From Streptomyces cynarae (GTDB lineage Bacteria > Actinomycetota > Actinomycetes > Streptomycetales > Streptomycetaceae): a DNA stretch of 64,000 bases. The notes under the pieces are model-generated. The model saw only the letters and a program-made list of their open reading frames with translations. It searched no databases and was not told the origin of the DNA. The position numbers were made by a program, and so were the translations under genes. This document shows positions 23,888-39,311 of this stretch, piece by piece (the stretch's first letter is position 1; each line of letters begins with the position of its first letter). The stretch is from NCBI RefSeq assembly GCF_025642135.1, contig NZ_CP106794.1:124001-188000 (forward strand), read 5' to 3'.

Positions 23888-24601
23888 ATGCGTCACAACC
23901 ACTGGGCTGCGTCACAAATTCTCGACGAGGGACTCGCTGAACCTCCTACTGACAGCTACATTCGCGCCGTGCTCCTCAACCTCAAGGCGCGAGCAATGGC
24001 CCGCGCGGAACGCAGACTCGCCCAGTTCATGGAGCCCGGCGAGGCCGTCCTGGCGGTCGACATCTGCCAAACCGGCTCTGACCTGCTCCAAATCTTGAGC
24101 GGCCGAGGCCCGCGAGTCCACGTTGCCTTGTCCGACAGGGCGCTGTACCTCGTACAGCGCGGTGGCGTAACAGACCGGCTCCCGCTCAGTGAAATCTCTG
24201 ATGTGGACTTCAAGGAGCGGCCGGATCCGAATGATCTCGTCGCCATTGCGGTCTATGCGGCTGATCGACGAGCACGGCTCGTCACCATCAGCCTCTGGGA
24301 CGGTAGGACGTTCGGCTTCCTGCCGGTGGGGCGGAACGCGGTGGCCACGTTTGGACCCGGGCTGAAAGCGCGTGTGCCGGACCGGACCGTGGCAGAGCAC
24401 CGCGTCGAACTTGGGGACGGACGCGGCGTAAGAGTAGTGCAGCTACGAGGCAGGCCGGGCAGCATCGGCTTCGACTGGGACTTCGTTACAGACGACGGCG
24501 TGGACGTCCGCAGGGAACCTCTCCGAACAGTCTTCGACCAGAAGATGCGAGAGCTGATGCGTGCGGCCGGCGATCCAAACGCCGATGTGGCCAGGCCATA
24601 G
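23888..24601 (+). CDS. hypothetical protein, PH-like fold possible
   Basis: About 237 aa. The core VHVALSDRALYLVQRGGVTD, RLPLSEISDVDFKERPDPND and ARLVTISLWDGRTFGFLPVG has the strand pattern of bacterial PH-like domains. Near the N-terminus AMARAERRLAQFMEPGEAVL is a helix then a strand. The start is uncertain (ATG 23870, ATG 23888 or GTG 23969; none has a good ribosome site). Function unknown. Confidence 0.6.
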   Translation: MRHNHWAASQILDEGLAEPPTDSYIRAVLLNLKARAMARAERRLAQFMEPGEAVLAVDICQTGSDLLQILSGRGPRVHVALSDRALYLVQRGGVTDRLPLSEISDVDFKERPDPNDLVAIAVYAADRRARLVTISLWDGRTFGFLPVGRNAVATFGPGLKARVPDRTVAEHRVELGDGRGVRVVQLRGRPGSIGFDWDFVTDDGVDVRREPLRTVFDQKMRELMRAAGDPNADVARP

Positions 24602-24857
24602 CGGCCCCTCGGCATGCCGTCGCTGGAGGTAACCGAGGACAGATACGCGGCATACGCTGGCGGCGGCCCCCAATGGGCGGACGTACCAGACGGCCGCCCT
24701 AGGGATGTTTCCCGTGGACCTCGTAGTTCGGGGAGTCGTTTGCTCCGTCGGTGCAGCCCTCCATCTATGTGGCCCGATCGGCGACGTCGTCGGGCGTCTG
24801 CTCGACCGCACTGTTCGTGGACCGAGGCCTGTGAAGGGGTGCCCCATCCAGTGCATT

Positions 24858-25049
24858 TCATAAGACGGTCGGTGGTATTGGTGATGCCGTCGCTACACCG
24901 CGGATCTTCCGGCGGCGACTTGTAGCCGCGGCGATCGCCGCTCCGGTGTCAAAAGCGTTCCAGTAGACCTCTTCACGCGATGCCGAGCAGCCCACCGCTG
25001 CGAGCATGCCCACCGACGCCAGCGTGGCGCCAACAAGGAATCGCTTCAC
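24858..25049 (-). CDS. small lipoprotein, possibly truncated
   Basis: 63 codons from ATG 25049: a signal peptide with lipobox (KRFLVGATLASVGMLAAVGC), then SASREEVYWNAFDTGAAIAA. The last about 20 residues are poorly protein-like, so the original 3' end may be lost. GGGGGGACTG precedes the start. Confidence 0.45.
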   Translation of the reverse strand: MKRFLVGATLASVGMLAAVGCSASREEVYWNAFDTGAAIAAATSRRRKIRGVATASPIPPTVL

Positions 25050-25243
25050 AGTCCCCCCTTACGGCAGAGGGACGTAGCGCGCGATATGACGCACAGTGAA
25101 TACTTGAGCACCGCCGGAGAGCACGGCGTCAGCAACCGTCTACACGTCCCGCAGCAGCCCGTCATGCGTCGCCGTGGCATTCTCCATATCCGCCATCCTG
25201 ACAACCGTCGGTGGCCGGCGCTGCGGGCTCGCCGGCTCGAAGG

Positions 25244-25618
25244 TCATGCCGGGTTCAAGGGAGTGATGCCGGTGCCCGCGTACAGCTCGGGTTCCAGCGA
25301 CAGGACAGTGAGTGATTCCCCCGCCTTCACCGCCTGCCAGGCGATCGCCGCCGCATGCGCCACCGGCCAGTCGACGTTTGTCCACTCCATCGCATCCACC
25401 GCGTGCGCCGCGGTGAACGGCACGTTCTCCGCGAACCGCAGGGACGCCGCGTGCTTGCCCGCACCGGCGACCTGCCGTTCGGCGGCCAGCATGGACAGCG
25501 ACGGGATGATGACCCGGCCCGTACCACGCGAGGCCTCGATATAGAGGCCAGTGAGGAAGGGATCCGCACGGAACAGGGCGGCCAGAGCAGTGTGGTCCAG
25601 GACGGCCGTCAGGTTCAT
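25244..25618 (-). CDS. PIN-like domain toxin
   Basis: 124 aa. MNLTAVLDHTALAALFRADP opens like a PIN domain (acidic residue after a hydrophobic strand); RFAENVPFTAAHAVDAMEWT and WPVAHAAAIAWQAVKAGESL continue the fold. PIN toxins cleave RNA using three or four acidic residues; here D9 and E29 are candidates but the set is not complete by eye. The start codon overlaps the antitoxin stop (ATGA), a typical toxin-antitoxin arrangement. Confidence 0.65.
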   Translation of the reverse strand: MNLTAVLDHTALAALFRADPFLTGLYIEASRGTGRVIIPSLSMLAAERQVAGAGKHAASLRFAENVPFTAAHAVDAMEWTNVDWPVAHAAAIAWQAVKAGESLTVLSLEPELYAGTGITPLNPA

Positions 25619-25869
25619 GCGGCGGCGCCGCCCTGATGGGCGCGGATCTTCGCCCAGGCGTCCTGGCCGGCCTGCTGGACCTGCTCGGTGTACTCGATAC
25701 CGAGCTCGCGGGCGGCCTCCCGGGCGCGCTGCTCCCGTTCGGCAGCCGTGAGCTCCCGGGTGGCGAGGTCCTCCAGCAGCTCCGTGATGGTAGTGCCGCG
25801 CTCCTCCGCGAGGATGCGCAGCCGATCGCGCACTTCCTCGCTGGTTTTGATGCTCGTCGGCTTGCTCAT
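25615..25869 (-). CDS. ribbon-helix-helix antitoxin
   Basis: 84 aa from ATG 25869: SKPTSIKTSEEVRDRLRILA, then EERGTTITELLEDLATRELT, an RHH DNA-binding domain with a long charged helical tail (EREQRAREAARELGIEYTEQ). Translationally coupled to the PIN-like gene. An ATG nine codons upstream is less likely. Confidence 0.75.
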   Translation of the reverse strand: MSKPTSIKTSEEVRDRLRILAEERGTTITELLEDLATRELTAAEREQRAREAARELGIEYTEQVQQAGQDAWAKIRAHQGGAAA

Positions 25870-26119
25870 AGAGCCGATTCTACCGCCGGTAGACATGGTG
25901 GGGATCAGGTCTTCGAGCGCATTGAGACTGAGTCCTCGAGCTGGCCCTTGAGCGCGTTTGTTGGCCCGGCTGAGCGTCGAGAGTGGCCCGTAGGGCAGCG
26001 GTTGCCTTCCTCACCTGCGGGTTTTCGCGGGAGCTGGTACGAGAAGCTGCTCTGCAGAGCTGTGCTGGGGGTATGGAGTCATCGGCCCGTACACCTGTCG
26101 TTTTATGTAGCGTGCGGAA

Positions 26120-26683
26120 ATGACAAGAAGCGAGCGACTCGCGGATCAGCTGGACTGGTACTGGCGCAAGAACCTGCGGCCACGGCTGGAGGGTCTTACC
26201 GACGAGGAGTACTTCTGGGAGCCGGTACGCGGCTGCTGGAGCATCCGCCCACGTGGCACGTCGGCCGCACCGATGTCGGCAGGTTCTGGGGATTGGACGA
26301 TGGACTCCGCGTCCCCTGCCCCGGTGCCGGCGCCGGTGACCACGATTGCCTGGCGGCTGGCGCACATCATCGTCTCGTGCCTGGGCTATCGGGTCGGAAG
26401 GTACTTCGGCGGCCAGGACGTCGACTCCGAGACATTCGCCTACGCGGGGACCGCTGACGAGGCGCTAAAACAGCTCGATGAGATGTATGGGAGATGGAAC
26501 GCGGGGGTCCGCGAGCTCTCGGACGCTGATCTGGAGAATCCGCCCACGGTGGGTCCCGAGCGGTTTCCCATGGAGAACAGGATCCTGCACGTCAACAGGG
26601 AGCTGATCCATCACGGCGCCGAGATTTCCCTGCTGCGCGACCTCTACCGCTGGCAGGACGGAGCCGTACCGCGCCGAATATGA
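26120..26683 (+). CDS. DinB superfamily protein
   Basis: 187 aa with the four-helix DinB/DUF664 layout: RLADQLDWYWRKNLRPRLEG, TIAWRLAHIIVSCLGYRVGR with the first metal-ligand histidine, and HVNRELIHHGAEISLLRDLY with the second and third. Members are thiol-dependent or hydrolytic metalloenzymes, many linked to mycothiol or bacillithiol chemistry; the substrate cannot be told from sequence. Monocistronic; its end is about 250 bp before the first CRISPR array. Confidence 0.8.
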   Translation: MTRSERLADQLDWYWRKNLRPRLEGLTDEEYFWEPVRGCWSIRPRGTSAAPMSAGSGDWTMDSASPAPVPAPVTTIAWRLAHIIVSCLGYRVGRYFGGQDVDSETFAYAGTADEALKQLDEMYGRWNAGVRELSDADLENPPTVGPERFPMENRILHVNRELIHHGAEISLLRDLYRWQDGAVPRRI

Positions 26684-26930
26684 CTTTCCGGTAACCGGCG
26701 ATCGAGCTTCGGAAACCTACGTGGACTCCGTGACGCTCCGTGGCTGCGAGCTTCAGTTCTCAGACGGGCCAACAGCGGCGCTCATGGGCCAGCTGACGCG
26801 CTCAGTCTCACGCATGTGGTCGGGTAGCCGGCGGCCTACCGCAGGCGGCGCCCGGATGGCGGGGCGACCTCAAGACAGCATGGCTCCCCCACCGGCCTCG
26901 GGGCGAACCCCACGGCGCTGGTGCGGACGT

Positions 26931-27567
26931 GGACGCATCCCCGCGGGTGCGGGGAGCAGTCGGTGATCTCACCGCGGGGAATGATCAGCCGGGGACCATC
27001 CCCGCGGGTGCGGGGAGCAGTCCGCTGCCTTCGCCAGGTCCTGGTTCCAGGCGGGACCATCCCCGCGGGTGCGCGGAGCAGGACTTCGTGTCTCAGGACG
27101 AGCTGCGGGCCATGGGACCATCCCCGCGGCTGCGGGGAGCAGGGCACCACGACCACGATCACGGGTGACACTGCGGGACCATCCCCGCGGGTGCGGGGAG
27201 CAGCGGATGTTGAAGGGCCACGACAGCCAGTGGGTGGGACTCCCCGCGGGTGCGGGGAGCAGACCAGGGCGACGATCTGGGCGCCGGTCAGGTAGGGACC
27301 ATCCCCGCGGGTGCGGGGAGCAGGTGAGGGTGAACGCGGTGGCTGCTATCCGACGGGGACCATACCCGCGGGTGCGGGGAGCAGATCTCCAACGTCAACA
27401 CCCCCCTCGGTGGGCAGGGACCATCCCCGCGGGTGCAGGGAGCAGTGGAAGCTCTCCGAGGCGTCCGGAAGCTTCACGGGACCATCCCCGCGGGTGCGGG
27501 GAGCAGCCGGTCCGCGCGTACACCGTGTCGATGACCGGGGGACCATCCCCGCGGGTGCGGGGAGCAG
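26931..27567 (-). CRISPR. type I-E CRISPR array A, 11 repeats
   Basis: Eleven 28-29-bp repeats reading on the minus strand CTGCTCCCCGCACCCGCGGG then GATGGTCC(C), spaced 61 bp with about 33-nt spacers (10). Starts on the plus strand at 26931, 26993, 27054, 27115, 27176, 27237, 27296, 27357, 27418, 27479 and 27540. The unit at 26931 (GGACGCAT) and that at 27237 (two bases short) are degenerate. The transcript sense is inferred as leftward, placing the leader near 27568-27686. Confidence 0.95.
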
Positions 27568-27686
27568 ACTTGCTGACCTGGGGGTTTATGACCGCTGGTC
27601 ATGGAAGTTGAGCACTTCCATAGAATCCGGCATCTAGTGCGTACCGAGCCTATCGGGCGTTCGGCTGGTCATTGGCTTCTAAGAGG

Positions 27687-28096
27687 TCACGGCACCGAGA
27701 GCCTGGGCCGGAGGCAGCAGCCGACACGCTCTTCGAATGGCCAGAGGTTGCCGCGTTGCCACTGTCCATGCTCGTTGGCGAGAAGGTCGAGATCGACATA
27801 TTCCTGGCGTAAGGACTCGACCCACGCTGCTGCCAAACCTGCGAAGGATTCGAAGTCGGTCGCGTCGAGCTTGTCGTAGACCGTAAGGAGCTGTGACAGG
27901 GCTTCGGTCTCCCTCTTCCCCCGGTCGCAGACCGAGCACAGTGTGCTCTCGCGCAGGCCTTCGATTCTTTGGCCATTGCCGTTTGTCCATGAGTGTGGGA
28001 ATCGGACTAGGAGGAGGGTTGGTCCGTCGCATCGTGTGCAAGGCGGAGGGATGTCGACCCGTAGGTGGATCTCCTCGTTGCTGGCGTTTGGAGCGT

Positions 28097-28115
<19 letters not shown>
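27687..28115 (-). CDS. DUF6300 family protein
   Basis: 142 aa. IPPPCTRCDGPTLLLVRFPH, SWTNGNGQRIEGLRESTLCS and VCDRGKRETEALSQLL carry the two CxxC pairs of a zinc ribbon, followed by FAGLAAAWVESLRQEYVDLD and HGQWQRGNLW. This matches the small actinobacterial DUF6300 family of unknown function. The start overlaps the end of dnaE by 19 bp, so the two are probably co-transcribed. The codons after about 125 look less conserved. Confidence 0.75.
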
Positions 28116-31699
<3,584 letters not shown>

Positions 31700-32076
31700 C
31701 GGGCGCGCACCTCCGCGATGGGTCAAGAGGAAGGCCTCAGGCTACTCCTCACCCCCACAGTTCCCGGTCCCTCTCATCCGGTGAACATGCCTAATTTGTA
31801 AGGGAGTTAGGAGACCGCATACCCGTCATGCCAGGGCGTTTAGCATCTGCTGAGGGCCATCCATTCGGCGTGTCGGAGCGCACCGACCGCGTCGTTATCG
31901 CGGCAGGCGAGACGAGGACCGGCCGCCGGTCGCCTTCGCGGCGTTCCTCGCCGGGCGCCCTGGCGGATGGTTCCGCGTCGTGTTCGTCACCGCGCCGCCC
32001 CTGACCGCCGGCGTCATCGCCGCCAACAACGATCAACGTCTCCGCGATGCTCCTCACGTCCGGCTGGAGAGACCTG
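31700..32076. other. gene-free stretch between dnaE and array B
   Basis: Holds the dnaE ribosome site (GGAGGTG, just right of 31699) and presumably its leftward promoter. No gene or clear hairpin could be supported. It is the distal flank of CRISPR array B. Confidence 0.4.
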
Positions 32077-34051
32077 GGACCATCCCCGCGGGTGCGGGGA
32101 ACAGGTCATGGTTGGCACCGTATGGCTGGAGTCGATGGGACCATCCCCGCGGGTGCGGGGAGCAGAACGCCACCGGCAACCCGGACGCCGTCGCCACGGG
32201 ACCATCCCCGCGGGTGCGGGGAGCAGATGCCGTTGCCCACCAGGTGGGCCAGCATCACGGGACCATCCCCGCGGATGCGGGGAGCAGTACGCCCGGCGCG
32301 CGTTCAAGGCCGGCGTCGTGGGACCATCCCCGCGGGTGCGGGGAGCAGACGACGGCTCCGTACACCGTGGTGCCGAGCCAGGGACCGTCCCCGCGGGTGC
32401 GGGGAGCAGATGCGCAGGACGTCGCCGGGCTCCAGCGCCGGGGGACCATCCCCGCGGGTGCGGGGAGCAGCTGGGCGGGGTCACCGTCTCGTGGGACGGG
32501 CAGGGACCATCCCCGCGGGTGCGGGGAGCATCTCCGCTCGCTCCCGCAGCATCCGGGGCGTCAGGGACCATCCCCGCGTGCGCGGTGAGCAGCTCGGCGG
32601 CGGCTGGAAACGGATCTCCGGTCTGGGTCCATCCCCGCGTGCGCGGGGAGCAGGTCAAGCCACGCTTCTGGGGCATGGTCAACGAGGGACCATCCCCGCG
32701 TGCGCGGGGAGCAGGACCGTGCCGCGCACGCGGCAATGCTCGGAGGGGGACCATCCCCGCGTGCGCGGGGAGCAGCTCGCCCGGTATTCCACCGAATCGG
32801 GGATGCCGGGACCATCCCCGCGTGCGCGGGGAGCAGTTCCAGCTCCACGAGACCCAGTGCGCCTACCTGGGACCATCCCCGCGAGCGCGGGGAGCAGCTC
32901 ACCAACGGCGCCACCCACTCCGCGCAGCAGTGACCATCCCCGCGGGCGCGGGGAGCAGCCGCCGAATCCGCCGCTGGCGCCGGCGACGTTGGGACCATCC
33001 CCGCGGGTGCGGGGAGCAGCTTTTCACCACGATGCCGGGGATGCCAGACAGGGGACCATCCCTGCGGGCGCGGGGAACAGTTCTCCTCGACCTTCGTGGT
33101 GAGCCCCACCTTGGGACCATCCCCGCGGGCGCGGGGAGCAGTGCATACGCTTCAGGACGGGGTTGTCCTTCTGGGGACCATCCCCGCGGGCGCGGGGAGC
33201 AGTACGGCTCCGGGTTCTGGCGCCTCAGCCTTCCGGGACCATCCCCGCGGGCGCGGGGAGCAGTCGCCGTGTCCTTTTCCCACACGATGACGTTCGGGAC
33301 CATCCCCGCGGGCGCGGGGAGCAGCGCAAGCTCCTTCCGCCGTCCTGCCCGGCCAAGAGACCATCCCCGCGGGCGCGGGGAGCAGACCACCGGCTGTGAC
33401 AAGCGCTGCTGGGTCACGGGGCCATCCCCGCGGGCGCGGGGAGCAGGGCAAGAAGCCCGAGCCGTCGGGCATCGACAAGGGACCATCCCCGCGGGCGCGG
33501 GGAGCAGCGCTCCAGGTTCTGCCTGAGCGTCTCCACGTCGGGACCATCCCTGCGGGTGCGGGGAGCAGAACCATGTGGTGTTGGCCAGGCCGATGCCGTC
33601 GGGACCATCCCCGCGGGTGCGGGGAGCAGTGCGCGTGCTGGTGCACGTTGCGCCGTACAGCGGGACCATCCCCGCGAGTACGGGGAGCAGCCGGTGACCA
33701 TCGGCCCGTGGAGGAAAGTCGTGGGACCATTCCCGCGGGTGCGGGCAGCAGACCGTAGCGTCGCTGACACCCGGGAGGTTGATGGGGCCATCCCCGCGGG
33801 TGCGGGGAGCGGACGACGCGGTCCTTGAAGGCCCAGCCGGTCTGGGGACCATCCCCGCGGGTGCGGGGAGCAGCCGATCTTCTTCCAAACCTCGACGATC
33901 CCCTTGGGACCATCCCCGCGGGCGCCGGGCAGGTAGCTACCGGGTTCGTGCGGCGTAGGGGCGGGACCATCTCCGCGGGTGCGGGGAGCAGGCGGCCAAG
34001 ACCAGCGCGGCCCTGCAGACCAGGAGACCGTCCCTGTGGGTGCGGAGAGGG
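32077..34051 (-). CRISPR. type I-E CRISPR array B, 33 repeats
   Basis: About 33 repeats at 61-bp intervals from 32077 to 34024, with about 32 spacers of 33 nt. All keep the stem CCCCGC / GCGGGG, but the loop differs in blocks: GGGT (first eight), GTGC (about 32565-32836), GAGC (32870), mostly GGGC (about 32931-33507), then GGGT again. Repeats beyond 33907 decay progressively, and two further degenerate units can be made out near 34066-34090 and 34110-34138. Sense is leftward, so the decayed end is the one facing the cas operon, where the leader would be expected. Confidence 0.95.
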
Positions 34052-34177
34052 ATGTGAATTGATGGTGGTCCCTGCCTGCGCGGGGAATCGGTCGATGTCT
34101 TCGTGTGCATCTGGCCGATCTCCGCTGGTGCGGAGAATGTGTCCGGCCGGAATCAGGGAGTCCGGCTGGTGGGGATG

Positions 34178-37698
<3,521 letters not shown>

Positions 37699-37702
<4 letters not shown>

Positions 37703-39222
37703 GCGGGCTGCTCCTTCCGCAGGTATGTGGGCGCCTTGCGGGGGTTGTCGAGAATGTCTTCGAGTTTTTCGCGGGCCTCGGTGGAGGCTTTGTGGCCCTG
37801 GCTGCTCGGAGGCAGGGAGCGGAGCCGGTCGGTGAGGAAGCGTTCGGCGTTCGCGCGGACCTCTGTGGCGTAACTGGTGAGGGCCTCGGGTACGGGGGTG
37901 CCTTCGGCGGTCTCGTCCAAAAGTTCGTGGAAGAGGGGCTCTGTCGCGGCGAAGTGTTCGCCGACGGCTTTGAAGCGGGACAGCTGCTGCTGCTTGTCGG
38001 CCGGTTTGGAGTTCGGGTAGGCGATCCGCCAGGCGGCGTAGGCGGCGTCGTCCAGCGCTGTGGCGACGTATTCGGCGATGGCGCAACCTTCCTCGGATGC
38101 CTGTCGCAGAGCGGAGTCGCGGCCGGGGATGTACGGGAAGGCGTCGTTGACCCAGGCGATGAGCTTGCCGGGTCTGGCGAGGAGGCCGACGGTCCATAGG
38201 GTGACGCGATGACCTTCGGGGAGCATGGCGAGGCGCCCGTAGAGGTCCATGCCCTTTTCCCGGCGTGCGGTGGCCGCGTACAGGGAGTGGGCTTCCCGCC
38301 ATAGGGCTCGTGCGGCGGACGCTTTGAGGGGGGCGCCCTTTTCGATCACGGCGTCCTGGAGGGCGCTGGCGTGGGTGAGGTCCACGATGTCGCCGGCGCC
38401 CATGAGGACACGGTCGACTCCCCAGCTACCGTCGGGCAGTCGCGCAGGCCGGACGAGGATGGACCGGCCCAGAATGCTGTGCAGGTCGGCCGGGCCGTCG
38501 GGGACGTGGGCGGTGGGCTTGGCGGTGAAAGAGCGGCGTGGACGGTCGGTCCAGGTGTAGTTGTAGCTGCCGGGGTCGCCGTCATGGGGGTGCAGGTTCA
38601 AGCGGAGCGTGTCACCGAGGGTCTTGCCGAGCGCGGTGACGTGGACGCGTTGGCCGGCCCGGCACATGGCCTGGTTGTTGAGGGCGGCGCCGAGGAGGTT
38701 GCCGGGGATCATGCCCCGGCCGCCGTTGCCGCACACGTGCTGGGTGATGACGGCCATGAACGCGTCGGCCGCCGTGAGGGGCTCGCCGTGGTGGAGGTGG
38801 TGCCGGTCGAAGAACTGCACGTAGTCGCCGACGTGGTGCATGACGATCTGCGAGGTGCCGACGCCGTGTGCGTTCATGAACGGAGCCAGCAGCGCATTCT
38901 GGTACAGCGGCCGTTCCGGGTCGAAAAGGTTCCATTGTTCGTCGGGCTGCTGCCTGAGCCAGTCGGCGACGTCGGTGAACGGCCGGCGGCTGGTGACCCA
39001 GCCCCGCCATTCGCTGCTGGTCTCCGGGTAGGCGTCGGCCGCGTACGAGACGGCCTTGAGCAGTTCCAGCATGGCGAGGGTCTCGCCGGGATGGCGTCCG
39101 GCCACGCCCTGGTGGTCGTCGGCCTTCTCGAACGCCTCGATGAGGCTGAGGCGGCTTGGAAGGCCGGCCGTTGTCAGTGCCGGGAGGCAGGCTTGGGTGC
39201 GGGGATCCCAGTACGGAACCAC
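37699..39222 (-). CDS. cse1: Cse1 (CasA) Cascade large subunit
   Basis: 507 aa from GTG 39222 directly behind an AAGGAGGTGA ribosome site. WNLFDPERPLYQNALLAPFM and HGVGTSQIVMHHVGDYVQFF, with CGNGGRGMIPGNLLGAALNN, match the Cse1 core; the C-terminal four-helix bundle follows. It recognises the PAM and recruits Cas3. First gene of the leftward operon, divergent from cas3 with only 89 bp between start codons. Confidence 0.92.
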
Positions 39223-39311
39223 GTCACCTCCTTCAGATGTATCTCATCATGTGCATCGTTGGTTGGGCGTAGCGTGCGGGGCAAAGACGCTAGCAGCGCA
39301 AGGAGTTGAGG
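39223..39311. promoter_or_regulatory. shared cse1/cas3 divergent promoter region
   Basis: 89 bp containing both ribosome sites and an imperfect palindrome about 39235-39260 (GATGTA...TGCATC halves, centre TCATCA). The short distance means the two promoters must overlap, giving joint control of Cascade and Cas3. The actual -10/-35 boxes are not obvious. Confidence 0.4.

Noticed and set aside
31967..33526. Long reading frames through CRISPR arrays (up to 519 codons) giving repeated 'RGCGEQ', 'GPSPRVRGA' or 'PAPAGMVP' peptides on both strands
   Set aside because: They are translations of the repeat-spacer units, whose 61-bp period keeps several frames open; no start signals or protein-like composition.
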